Source: an uncultured Eubacteriales bacterium
GTDB taxonomy: Bacteria > Bacillota > Clostridia > Oscillospirales > Acutalibacteraceae
Direction of reading: 5' to 3'
NCBI GenBank assembly: GCA_948933715.1
Contig: CAQZPH010000004.1
Location: 1 to 36,285 of the forward strand
Length of the DNA stretch: 36,285 bases
The notes under the pieces are model-generated. The model made no database searches. It was not told the origin of the DNA and saw only the letters and a program-made list of their open reading frames with translations. Made by a program: the position numbers and the translations under genes. Of this stretch, positions 24,523-32,690 are shown piece by piece (the first letter of the stretch is position 1; the number at the start of each line of letters is the position of its first letter).

Positions 24523-26003
24523 TATTATATGCAAAGGGACATAAGTTTTTTTATGAGCTAGAAAATTTATGTAGAGTGTTTTTCCCAAGTGAAAGAATAG
24601 AAACTTGTGAGTATATAGGGCAAAATTTAACTGCACCATTTGTATATACACAAGTTGAGGATACTGCTGAAAAAAGAGAACTAATAGTTAAGGTAAATAT
24701 TAATAATCAAGTATATAATGATGCCAAAGTTATTAATACTGTTATTGGGAAAATTGAAGATAATACAGAACGAGAATTAGCTGTAATTATGTTTAACTTA
24801 TTTAAAAGAATAACAAAACAAGAACCATCTTGGGGGATACTTACTGGAGTTAGGCCAATTAAGCTTATGCGAAGATTAATACAAGATGTAGGGCCAAATG
24901 AAGCAAGGCGATATTTTAAAGAAGAATTGATGGTATCCGATGAAAAATCAAGGCTTTGCTATGAGATTGCTATGAGGCAACAAAGTATTATAGAATTATC
25001 TAAAGATAATTCGTTTAGCCTTTACATAGCAATTCCTTTTTGCCCAACACGGTGTTTATATTGTTCGTTTGTATCTCAATCTGTTGAAAAGTCAACTAAG
25101 TTAATCCCCGAATACTTAGATTATTTAATAAAGGAAATAGAATATACTTCAGAAATAGTAAATAAGCTAGGATTAAAGCTAGAGACTGTTTATATTGGTG
25201 GAGGAACCCCTACAACTTTAAATGCAGAGCAACTTAAAACATTAATAGGCAAAATAAATGAGCGCTTTGATATGAAAAGTTGTCAAGAATTTACAGTTGA
25301 GGCAGGGAGGCCGGATACTATTACAGAAGATAAATTGATGGTTATGAAAGACCTTGGTGTAACAAGAATCAGTATTAATCCGCAGACTTTAAACGATAAA
25401 GTTCTTGAGATAATAGGAAGAAAACATACAGCAAAGCAAACTATTGATGCGTTTAAATTGGCTCATAAATGCGGGTTTTACAATATAAATATGGATTTAA
25501 TAGCAGGTTTACCAGGGGATGAATATAATAGTTTTAAAAATACTCTGGAGGAAATTTGCAAACTTACCCCTTCAAATATTACCATTCATACCTTAGCAAT
25601 GAAGCGTTCGTCTACACTGACTCAGCAAGGAAATAAGACAGAAAAAAGTGCTGCAAAACTTGCTGAAAAAATGATGGACTTTGCCAAAGAAAAGTTATAT
25701 GATATGGAATATAAACCATACTATCTTTATCGGCAAAGCAAAATGCTTGGGAACCTTGAGAATATTGGGTTTGCAAAAGATGGTTATGAGAATCTTTATA
25801 ATGTATACATAATGGAAGAAAACCATAGTATTATTTCTTGTGGAGCAAGTGGCGTAACTAAACTAAAAGATCCAAATAGCCAATACATTGAAAGATATTT
25901 TAACTTTAAATTTCCTTATGAGTATATAGAGCGTTTTTATGAGATTATTAATAGAAAAGATAGGGTGTTGAGTTTTTATGATAAGTGCAGAAAATTATTA
26001 TGA
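24519..26003 (+). CDS. hemZ: Coproporphyrinogen dehydrogenase-like radical SAM protein HemZ
   Basis: HemZ is an HemN-related radical SAM protein annotated as oxygen-independent coproporphyrinogen III oxidase. The radical SAM motif IPFCPTRCLYCSF gives C175-x3-C179-x2-C182 for the 4Fe-4S cluster. VYIGGGTPTTL and the GLPGD segment follow as in HemN. The first 165 residues form the extra N-terminal domain that marks HemZ (GILTGVRPIKLM). No other heme gene is in the window, and enzymes of this type sometimes act as HemW-like heme chaperones or on other substrates, so the reaction is uncertain. The length of 494 aa is typical. It overlaps both neighbours. Confidence 0.9.
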   Translation: MILYAKGHKFFYELENLCRVFFPSERIETCEYIGQNLTAPFVYTQVEDTAEKRELIVKVNINNQVYNDAKVINTVIGKIEDNTERELAVIMFNLFKRITKQEPSWGILTGVRPIKLMRRLIQDVGPNEARRYFKEELMVSDEKSRLCYEIAMRQQSIIELSKDNSFSLYIAIPFCPTRCLYCSFVSQSVEKSTKLIPEYLDYLIKEIEYTSEIVNKLGLKLETVYIGGGTPTTLNAEQLKTLIGKINERFDMKSCQEFTVEAGRPDTITEDKLMVMKDLGVTRISINPQTLNDKVLEIIGRKHTAKQTIDAFKLAHKCGFYNINMDLIAGLPGDEYNSFKNTLEEICKLTPSNITIHTLAMKRSSTLTQQGNKTEKSAAKLAEKMMDFAKEKLYDMEYKPYYLYRQSKMLGNLENIGFAKDGYENLYNVYIMEENHSIISCGASGVTKLKDPNSQYIERYFNFKFPYEYIERFYEIINRKDRVLSFYDKCRKLL

Positions 26004-26922
26004 TAATGATAGTTGGACACTTCCAAGAATTAATGAAGCGGTAACTAAATCCCCAATTGAATTTATAAATTCAATTGAATTATCATTTTATAAACAAATA
26101 AAAGAAGCAGTTGATTGTGTTGAAAGAAAAGAACCTGATTGTAAAATTTTAATGGTAGCAGGACCGTCGTCAAGTGGGAAAACAACAACAGCTAATATGA
26201 TTAAAGATGAACTTATGAAAAGAGGTATATGGAGTACGGTTATTTCACTAGATGATTTTTATGTAGGAATAGCTAAATTACCCATTTTAAGTAATGGTGA
26301 GAAGGATTTTGAATCTATAAATGGCCTTGATATTGTTCAGATAAAAAAATGTTTAAAAGGCATAGTATATGATAACTTTTGCGATATGCCTATATATGAT
26401 TTTTCCACAATGGCTCCTTCGCAAGAAAGACGTCAGATAAAAATACCCGAGCATGGTATAATTATAATTGAAGGATTACATGCCTTAAATCCTACTATAA
26501 TAGAAGATTTACCGAATAAGAGCATATTAAGAATATATGTTAGTGTGCACAACGGAGTAATGTTAGAGGATGATAAAGACATTTCGCCTCAGGAGATAAG
26601 GTTAACAAGGCGCGTGCTTAGAGATTATAATTATAGATATACTTTACCAATAAGGACAATAATGATGTGGAACAATGTTTGTCGTGGTGAAGAACTTTAT
26701 ATAAAACCATTTATGATAGAAAGCGATTTATCTATAAATTCTTTTCATGCGTATGAATTGTGTGTTATGGCAGAAGAAATGATAGAATTAATGGGCTCAG
26801 TTCCAGAAAATGTTGAAATTTATAGTTCGGTTAAAGAATTATCAAATAAATTAAAAAAATTTAAAAGATTAGATGATGGGTTAGTTCCAGAAACATCATT
26901 ATTAAAAGAATTTGTAAAGTAA
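25978..26922 (+). CDS. Uridine kinase-like nucleoside kinase, short form, 314 aa
   Basis: This is a P-loop kinase of the uridine kinase/phosphoribulokinase group. Walker A is AGPSSSGKTTT (61-71), the base/acid region is SLDDFYVG, and the later motifs IIIIEGLHALNP and RLTRRVLRDYNYR are typical of the clostridial nucleoside kinase family. Many members of that family have about 550 residues with an N-terminal TGS/ThrRS-like region; here only the kinase half exists, with a 55-residue N-terminal lead. The ATG at 25978 lies inside hemZ (26-nt overlap), and no better start is seen. The reaction is probably phosphorylation of a nucleoside with ATP or GTP. Confidence 0.85.
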   Translation: MISAENYYDNDSWTLPRINEAVTKSPIEFINSIELSFYKQIKEAVDCVERKEPDCKILMVAGPSSSGKTTTANMIKDELMKRGIWSTVISLDDFYVGIAKLPILSNGEKDFESINGLDIVQIKKCLKGIVYDNFCDMPIYDFSTMAPSQERRQIKIPEHGIIIIEGLHALNPTIIEDLPNKSILRIYVSVHNGVMLEDDKDISPQEIRLTRRVLRDYNYRYTLPIRTIMMWNNVCRGEELYIKPFMIESDLSINSFHAYELCVMAEEMIELMGSVPENVEIYSSVKELSNKLKKFKRLDDGLVPETSLLKEFVK

Positions 26923-26943
26923 TTTCTAAAAATGAAAATTTAT

Positions 26944-26972
26944 TTGATTTTTATCGTGTAATGAAGTATACT
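26944..26972 (+). promoter_or_regulatory. Promoter of the queT-trkH gene group
   Basis: TTGATT (26944-26949) and TATACT (26967-26972) with a 17-bp spacer, about 30 nt before the start. The leader is too short for a known preQ1 riboswitch. Confidence 0.65.
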
Positions 26973-27002
26973 AATGATGTTAGGTAAATTTAAGGAGAAA
27001 CA

Positions 27003-27518
27003 ATGCAAAGTAAAATTAAAAGTAACCAAATGGTAAGGAAAATTGCGCATACTGCTAGCATCGCAGCTCTTTATGTTGTTTTAACAGGAGTTTCATCTGC
27101 CTTTGGGCTATCGTATTCTGGGATACAATTTAGATTGTCAGAGATGTTAACAATTTTGCCAGTATTTTCACCGTTTGCTGTTACTGGTCTAACTTTAGGG
27201 TGTTTTATTTCAAATCTCGCAAGTCCGTTAGGTATAATAGATATAATTTTTGGAACTTTTTCTACTTTTATATCAGCATGCCTTACAAGATTATTATCAG
27301 AAATAAAAATTAAAAATATACCCATTCTAGCTCCTTTGCCTCCAGTTGTTATGGGTGCAGTTGTTGTAGGAGCAATGCTTTCTTTTTTAATGCCAGAAGG
27401 TTTTAGCTTTTATGCATTTTTTGCATCTGCAATTAGTGTTGGCATAGGCCAATTTGTAATGTGCTATGGCTTTGGAATACCTCTATATTTGTTTTTAAAT
27501 AAGACAAACATTTTTTAA
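27003..27518 (+). CDS. queT: QueT-family transporter (ECF-type S component)
   Basis: A 171-residue membrane protein with about five or six helices. The segment SGIQFRLSEMLTILPVFSPF followed by GLTLGCFISNL matches the QueT family, the substrate-binding units for queuosine precursors (preQ0/preQ1) that work with shared ECF energising modules. No ECF ATPase genes are nearby, as is normal for the shared type. RBS AAGGAG at 26992-26997. The expected preQ1 riboswitch is not seen in the 80-nt leader. The substrate is inferred from family only. Confidence 0.85.
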   Translation: MQSKIKSNQMVRKIAHTASIAALYVVLTGVSSAFGLSYSGIQFRLSEMLTILPVFSPFAVTGLTLGCFISNLASPLGIIDIIFGTFSTFISACLTRLLSEIKIKNIPILAPLPPVVMGAVVVGAMLSFLMPEGFSFYAFFASAISVGIGQFVMCYGFGIPLYLFLNKTNIF

Positions 27519-27554
27519 AGATAATTTGTTGTGTAGGGAGGATTTTAAAAGAGT

Positions 27555-28946
27555 ATGAGTGCATCAGAAAAAATGGGAACAAAAAATATAAAAGAAATGT
27601 CACCTGTTAGACTAATTGTATCGAGTTTTTTGGCAATAATAATTTTAGGGACATCCTTATTATGTTTACCTATTTCATCACGAAGTATGGAAAATATTCA
27701 TTTTGTAGACGCGATGTTTACAGCAACTTCTGCCACTTGCGTAACAGGTCTTACTCAGTTTGACACTTATTCAAGATGGTCTGCGTTTGGGCAAGTTGTT
27801 ATACTTTTGCTTATACAATTTGGAGGTCTCGGAATCATAACTTTTACAACAGGGTTTACGTTATTCCTAAGAAAAAAGTTAGGACTGCGTGACATGCAGA
27901 TCGCAAAAGAATATACGAGTGGGAGTGTACTTGATTTACCAAGATTACTAAAGACCATTATTATTTGGTCACTTGGGTGCGAATTAGTAGGTGCAGTAAT
28001 TTTTGCTATTAGGTTTATACCGCAGTTTGGTATAACGCGAGGGCTTTGGGTGTCTTTGTTTACTGCTATTTCTGCCTATTGTAATGCGGGGTTTGATGTA
28101 ATGGGATGTATAGACCCGGGGACAAGTTTTATTAATTATGCTAAAGATCCTCTTGTGTGCCTAACTACATCGTTTTTAGTAATTTTAGGAGGGCTCGGGT
28201 TTATAGTTGTAAGAGATGTTTACTCTTGCATTGCTAGTAAAATCAGCCGTGCTAAAAATCACCCAAGGTTAAATCTTCATTCGTTTATTGTTGTAACAAT
28301 GTCAATTACCCTTTTATTAATAGGAACCGTCCTATTTATGTTCTTTGAATATAACAATACTTTAGCACAATATAGCTTTTGGGAGAAATTGAATATATCA
28401 TTTTTTCAATCTTCCGTTGCAAGAACAGCAGGATTCTTTTCAGTTCCTATAGGAATGGAAACGGGTTTGACAAAATTATTAACAATAGTGTTTATGTTTA
28501 TAGGAGCTTCATCTGCTTCTACAGGTGGAGGGGTAAAAACTACTACTTTTGTAGTTATATTAGCAACATTAAAAAGTGTAGTAAAGGGTTATGAGGACAC
28601 TGTAATTTTAAGACATAAGGTAGAAAAACAAACAGTTTATAAAGCTTTCTCTTTAACAATTCTTGCATTCTTTTTAGTATCAATTGTAACAATGTTAATA
28701 GCATTTTTTGAGGGACATCAAAATTTTGCTTTTCTTGATATTACTTTTGAAACAGTTTCAGCTTTTGCAACTGTAGGTTTATCTACTGGATTAACAAATT
28801 TATTGTCAAGTGTATCAAAAATTCTTATTATGCTGATGATGTTTATAGGACGAGTAGGCCCAATATCTTTTATCTTTTCAGTATCATTAGTAAAAGATAA
28901 AAGTTTTGATAAAGTTATGCCGTCAAGTAAAATTATTGTGGGATAA
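27555..28946 (+). CDS. ktrB: TrkH/KtrB-family potassium uptake protein
   Basis: A potassium channel-like membrane subunit of 463 aa made of four M1-P-M2 repeats. Filter regions are seen at SATCVTGLTQFD (about 54-65), SAYCNAGFDVMG, SVARTAGFFSVP and ATVGLSTGLTN, each with the key glycine. The final GRVGPISF is characteristic. The gating partner KtrA/TrkA is not adjacent, so it must be encoded elsewhere. The gene starts with ATG 27555 after GGGAGGA and lies 36 nt behind queT. It may be named ktrB or trkH; I use ktrB as the usual Firmicute form. Confidence 0.92.
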   Translation: MSASEKMGTKNIKEMSPVRLIVSSFLAIIILGTSLLCLPISSRSMENIHFVDAMFTATSATCVTGLTQFDTYSRWSAFGQVVILLLIQFGGLGIITFTTGFTLFLRKKLGLRDMQIAKEYTSGSVLDLPRLLKTIIIWSLGCELVGAVIFAIRFIPQFGITRGLWVSLFTAISAYCNAGFDVMGCIDPGTSFINYAKDPLVCLTTSFLVILGGLGFIVVRDVYSCIASKISRAKNHPRLNLHSFIVVTMSITLLLIGTVLFMFFEYNNTLAQYSFWEKLNISFFQSSVARTAGFFSVPIGMETGLTKLLTIVFMFIGASSASTGGGVKTTTFVVILATLKSVVKGYEDTVILRHKVEKQTVYKAFSLTILAFFLVSIVTMLIAFFEGHQNFAFLDITFETVSAFATVGLSTGLTNLLSSVSKILIMLMMFIGRVGPISFIFSVSLVKDKSFDKVMPSSKIIVG

Positions 28947-28969
28947 TTAAATTTTAAGGAGTGATCAAA

Positions 28970-29650
28970 ATGTATAAAGAAAGTCATAGCTTAGAAGGAG
29001 ATAATAAAAAGGAGCAACCAAGAAATAAGAAATGGTGGATAATTTCTATAGTAAGTGCTGTTGTGGTAATTTTAGCAATAGTTATGATTACTTTTTTCCT
29101 AAATAACAATGTTGTAGGTTCTTGGTCTAGAGTTGGTTCTGAGGATTCCTATGTTTTAACTTTAAATAATAACGGCACTATAACTGTATCACGGGGATCT
29201 ATGAGCCTTGATGGAACATATAGCTTAAAAGAGAACAATACTATTAATTTTGATGTTAAGATCAATGATAAAAACATTATGTCAGGAGACTATACCTATA
29301 AGGTTAATTTTAATTTTGTAGAGAAAAAGTTAGAATTAACAGATGAAAACGGAAACAAGGAAGAGTACATGGCCTATAAAAAAGATAAGCCAAAGGGTAC
29401 TGAAGACTTTTCTTTAGTTCAACAACTTGTAGGAAAATGGAAAAATGAAGAAACAGGAGTAGAATACGAGTTTAACGATAAGGGCGTAGCAAAGATAAGA
29501 AAAGATAATATGGCCATTGATTTTAATTATAAAGCTGATGATAACAAAATAACATTTATGAGTAGAGAAACTGAGGAACAAACTGAACTAAATTATAAAA
29601 TGGAAGATAAGGTTTTAAAACTCGGTGGAGTAGATTATATAAAACAATAA
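28970..29650 (+). CDS. Membrane-anchored protein with two lipocalin-like repeats, 226 aa
   Basis: A short basic N-terminus leads to a transmembrane helix at about 24-46 (WIISIVSAVVVILAIVMITF). Outside lie two related beta-rich units. The first begins VVGSWSRVGSEDSYVLTLNN with DGTYSL later. The second begins LVGKWKNEETGVEYEFND. Such G-x-W ... F/L-N-x-x-G-T/V patterns are found in lipocalin-like DUF domains of clostridial envelope proteins. The ligand is unknown. I use ATG 28970, since the in-frame GTG 28961 is part of the AAGGAGTG ribosome site. It follows ktrB by 23 nt and ends at a strong terminator. Confidence 0.75.
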   Translation: MYKESHSLEGDNKKEQPRNKKWWIISIVSAVVVILAIVMITFFLNNNVVGSWSRVGSEDSYVLTLNNNGTITVSRGSMSLDGTYSLKENNTINFDVKINDKNIMSGDYTYKVNFNFVEKKLELTDENGNKEEYMAYKKDKPKGTEDFSLVQQLVGKWKNEETGVEYEFNDKGVAKIRKDNMAIDFNYKADDNKITFMSRETEEQTELNYKMEDKVLKLGGVDYIKQ

Positions 29651-29653
29651 ATA

Positions 29654-29700
29654 AAAAGACTGCCGCTATCTAGTATGAATTAGTAAAGCGGCAGTCTTTT
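29654..29700. terminator. Bidirectional terminator between convergent genes
   Basis: AAAAGACTGCCGCT (29654-29667) pairs with AGCGGCAGTCTTTT (29687-29700), a perfect 14-bp stem with a 19-nt loop, T-run after it and A-run before it. Confidence 0.85.
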
Positions 29701-29788
29701 ATTTTTAAATAAGCTTAAAAATAGAATATAAAATTTAAAAGGTTTTTAGTAATTATTTGAGATTTTTGTAATTATTAAAAATCTTTTA

Positions 29789-30973
29789 TTATGAATTTAT
29801 TTGTAGAGACTTTTGAATCTCATTTATAAATCTATCAGACTTTATGGAAACCCCGTCGATTACGGAGATATCCATGTCTTGAGCTCTTGTGTATATATAA
29901 GACCTTTCTTTATTTATTTTGCTTACTATAACTAATGCACTTTTTGAATAGCTTCCGCCAAAATATGAAGGGTACATGCTCAATTCTCGCAAAGCATCTG
30001 AAGAAGGTTCCGAAAGTTTACAAGAAATAAAATATGGGTGTATTCCATAAAAAAATGTTAGATCTATTTCGTTTGTTATTTCTATTATTTTGTTTTTAGA
30101 ATTACTCCATTCAAACTTTACACTCATTCTTACGTCATTAAATAAGCCACTTCTTTTTAGCTTTATATAGCAAAAAAGTTCTAACCAAACTCCAAAATCA
30201 CAAAGGTATTTTTTTATTGTAGTGTCTCTATAATAAAATGAAACTTTGTTTGAAGTTAAATGGAGCTTATTTATAAATTTTAATTCCTGAGCTAATTTTA
30301 ATAAATCAAAGTTATCAAGGTTAACTTTGGTTTTGCTTTTAGCAATGTTTTTGGGAGCTTTAAAAAATAGATTGTCATACCCTTGAGCAAAGTTAGTGTT
30401 AGCTGTTTGCAGGTAAAGGCATAGATTTTTCCAAGAATCTATATCATCAAAGACCGCTTCACAAAACTTTAATATATTATCAAAATTTTGAGCAGAGGGA
30501 GTAGCATGGTTATATCCAGTGATACGTGCACCATGCAATGAAAAGATATTTTCTATTGTTAAATTGGGCATAGTAAAGTTTTTTTCAAGAGACTTACAAC
30601 CATATATGTTTATAAGTTTTCCGCCTAATACATCGATTTTAAAAATAGGAGTAAATGTTTTTCTACAAGCTTGATATGCGCCTATAGCGCCAAATTCGCC
30701 TGCACCAGTTATGTTAAAAAAGCATCCTGATTTTTTGTGAATCACAGAAGCACAAGTCTTTGTAATATCGTCTATATTAAGGCCATCGTACCCTTTGGAT
30801 TCAACAATTATATCCGGAAATTTCGCAGTGCAAGCATTTTTTATATATTCAATGTTTTTTAACTTAGTATAATTATAGTCATAAAGAATAACTACGTTTT
30901 TAGGATGAAAAGAAAAAATAGGAAGTAGGTTATTTATTTGTTCGTTATCGTAAAGAAGAACTAGACACTCCAT
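29789..30973 (-). CDS. CARF/DUF1887 family protein (Card1/Can2-like), 394 aa
   Basis: The layout is an N-terminal CARF-like Rossmann domain (about 1-140), a linker/winged part, and a C-terminal PD-(D/E)xK nuclease-like domain. In the CARF domain the usual TGG-T-K loop reads NITGAGEFGAIGAY (87-100). In the nuclease domain GVWLE (261-265) is followed by NEID (E302, D304), FISCK (315-319) and YFGGSYSK. In Card1/Can2, cyclic oligoadenylate from type III CRISPR complexes switches on cleavage of nucleic acids. Here the residue at the E-x-K position is Ser (S317), and the CARF loop lacks Lys. No CRISPR array or cas gene is in the window. It lies 46 nt after a dockerin gene on the same strand. Start: ATG 30973 with GGAGG upstream. 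Confidence 0.78.
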   Translation of the reverse strand: MECLVLLYDNEQINNLLPIFSFHPKNVVILYDYNYTKLKNIEYIKNACTAKFPDIIVESKGYDGLNIDDITKTCASVIHKKSGCFFNITGAGEFGAIGAYQACRKTFTPIFKIDVLGGKLINIYGCKSLEKNFTMPNLTIENIFSLHGARITGYNHATPSAQNFDNILKFCEAVFDDIDSWKNLCLYLQTANTNFAQGYDNLFFKAPKNIAKSKTKVNLDNFDLLKLAQELKFINKLHLTSNKVSFYYRDTTIKKYLCDFGVWLELFCYIKLKRSGLFNDVRMSVKFEWSNSKNKIIEITNEIDLTFFYGIHPYFISCKLSEPSSDALRELSMYPSYFGGSYSKSALVIVSKINKERSYIYTRAQDMDISVIDGVSIKSDRFINEIQKSLQINS

Positions 30974-31018
30974 ATTTATCCCTCCTACTATCAAATAAAG
31001 AAGACCAATTTTATAAAT

Positions 31019-32539
31019 TTACTTTTGCATCATTTTATACATCATAAGTAAATCAATTGTATCAACTTCTCCGTCTCCATTTATATCTGCAGCTTGTAAA
31101 TATACACCATCAAGTGGTGATTTTCCTAGAAGATAATTTAACATACAAGAAATATCTCTTGAAGTTAATGTTCCGCTTCCGGTTAAGTCACCTTTTACAA
31201 TTAGGGTAAAGGATTTTGACTTAACCCCGTCTTTGATAAAATTTATAATATATCCAGTTCCAAGTTTTGTTGAGTTTCCATTTTTATGATTACCATTAGA
31301 ATCAGTTAAACTTATAGTATAACCGTTATAACTAAGATTACTCTTGAGTTCTATCAAAGTTGTACCAATAGGTATATCGGAAATTATATGATTTTCATAA
31401 TCAATATAGTGTATGCTGCTTTCTATTTTATCGTCCTCGCTGTCGCCCGGAGATGGATCCGGATCTGGAGTAACAGGAGTATCAATTATTTCTTCAATGT
31501 CTGAAGAAGAAATTAAATCTATATTTTTATATGTATCACTTTCGGTGATAACAATTGTTTTGTTATTTGATGTAGAAACTGCAAGAATTCTTTTCCCAAA
31601 GTCTATTTTACCTGTTGCTTTACCAGTAGAAATATCAAATCTATTAAGAACATTATCAGAAATTTTTGCAAGAACAGAATTATTATCAAAACCTGAGATA
31701 TCTATACAAGAAGGATAATTTTCGAAAGTTATCTTTGAAGAGGAACTTATTTCAAAATTACTATTTCCCAGGTTATATATGCTACCAGAAGATGAAACTA
31801 AAGTAGTATCGTTTAGAAATTTAAAGTTTTCATCTAACCCATCTATGTTTGTAATTAAAAGTGCTGAAGTAAAGTTTAAACTACCAGAGTTAATGTTATA
31901 TTTTAGTAGTGTCTTGGAATTCGTTAGTGCATAAAGATTATTATTTGAAATATCTGCCGCAATGGCAACGATTTTATCATTCCCATAGATTAAGTTTGAG
32001 CCGTCTATGATTCCATCAATTGTATAAGGAATTATATTATTTGCATTATTGTTTGAAATAATGAATATTGTATCATCAGCGCCGATAGCAATATTTTGTG
32101 GTGAGATTAATTTTATTCCGTTTAGATTTAAAGATCCCATTTTATATAAATCGCTCATAAAGTAAAATTGTTCTATAATAGTGTTTTCACTTGTGGAGTC
32201 AAGATGAAAAATATAAAGATAATCATTTACATATTTTGCAGTTGTATATTTATAATTAAGAGAAGAGGGCTTACCCTTCGAATCAAAGGTGTTAAGTTTT
32301 GTTAAAGAAGGAGGATCAGTAGAGGTATCAAAATAACTGATAATTGTTGTAGTGGCATTTTTATCATAACTTATAATAAAGAAATTTCCTTGATTGTCAG
32401 GAATAATATCAAAACCTCCGTCAAGGATTTGGGTAGAGTTGCATTCATAAGCATAAACGCTATTGATATTAAAGTGCACGAAAGACAAGAAAACTACCAT
32501 AACTAGAATTATAGTATACGTTTTTCTAAAGTTTTTCAT
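31019..32539 (-). CDS. Exported propeller-like protein with C-terminal dockerin, 506 aa
   Basis: An N-terminal signal peptide (about 1-29, ending SVYA) is followed by some 310 residues of repeated beta strands with recurring patterns such as NNNLYALTNSKTLLKYNINS, suggesting a beta-propeller. An acidic proline linker (TPDPDPSPGDSEDD) leads to a small Ig-like/GTGYIINF domain and a type I dockerin. The second dockerin loop (DINGDGEVDTID) is complete; the first (DLTGSGTLTSRD) is partly degenerate. Dockerins bind cohesins on scaffold proteins with calcium. No catalytic domain is seen. ATG 32539 is preferred, since the in-frame GTG lies in the AAGGTG ribosome site. A good promoter lies upstream, and the CARF protein gene follows. 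Confidence 0.85.
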   Translation of the reverse strand: MKNFRKTYTIILVMVVFLSFVHFNINSVYAYECNSTQILDGGFDIIPDNQGNFFIISYDKNATTTIISYFDTSTDPPSLTKLNTFDSKGKPSSLNYKYTTAKYVNDYLYIFHLDSTSENTIIEQFYFMSDLYKMGSLNLNGIKLISPQNIAIGADDTIFIISNNNANNIIPYTIDGIIDGSNLIYGNDKIVAIAADISNNNLYALTNSKTLLKYNINSGSLNFTSALLITNIDGLDENFKFLNDTTLVSSSGSIYNLGNSNFEISSSSKITFENYPSCIDISGFDNNSVLAKISDNVLNRFDISTGKATGKIDFGKRILAVSTSNNKTIVITESDTYKNIDLISSSDIEEIIDTPVTPDPDPSPGDSEDDKIESSIHYIDYENHIISDIPIGTTLIELKSNLSYNGYTISLTDSNGNHKNGNSTKLGTGYIINFIKDGVKSKSFTLIVKGDLTGSGTLTSRDISCMLNYLLGKSPLDGVYLQAADINGDGEVDTIDLLMMYKMMQK

Positions 32540-32569
32540 ATTTATCACCTTAAAAGTTTATTTTACTTA

Positions 32570-32598
32570 ATTCTAGCACATTTAATTAAAATATTCAA
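32570..32598 (-). promoter_or_regulatory. Promoter of the dockerin/CARF gene pair
   Basis: On the minus strand TTGAAT (32598-32593) and TAGAAT (32575-32570) are 17 bp apart, about 30 nt before the start. Confidence 0.65.
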
Positions 32599-32660
32599 TA
32601 CACATGACTGTTTTTTATCAATAAACCATAAAAATAAAAGAGAAAAGTAATTGAAAAGTA

Positions 32661-32690
32661 AAAAGTCCTCTGATATATCAGAGGACTTTT
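32661..32690. terminator. Terminator after the GerA-family gene
   Basis: A perfect 13-bp palindromic stem (AAAAGTCCTCTGA, TATA loop, TCAGAGGACTTTT) overlaps the first base of the stop codon on the minus strand and ends in a T-run. Confidence 0.85.

Noticed and set aside
26923..27002. Possible preQ1 riboswitch before queT
   Set aside because: The 80-nt leader has a promoter but lacks the C-rich loop, the stem and the A-rich tail of known preQ1 aptamers.
27555..28946. Adjacent KtrA/TrkA gating subunit
   Set aside because: No RCK-type protein is encoded on either side; the neighbours are queT and a lipocalin-like protein.
29701..31018. CRISPR array or cas genes near the CARF protein
   Set aside because: I looked for direct repeats with spacers around the gene and saw none; neighbours are a dockerin protein and ordinary transport genes.
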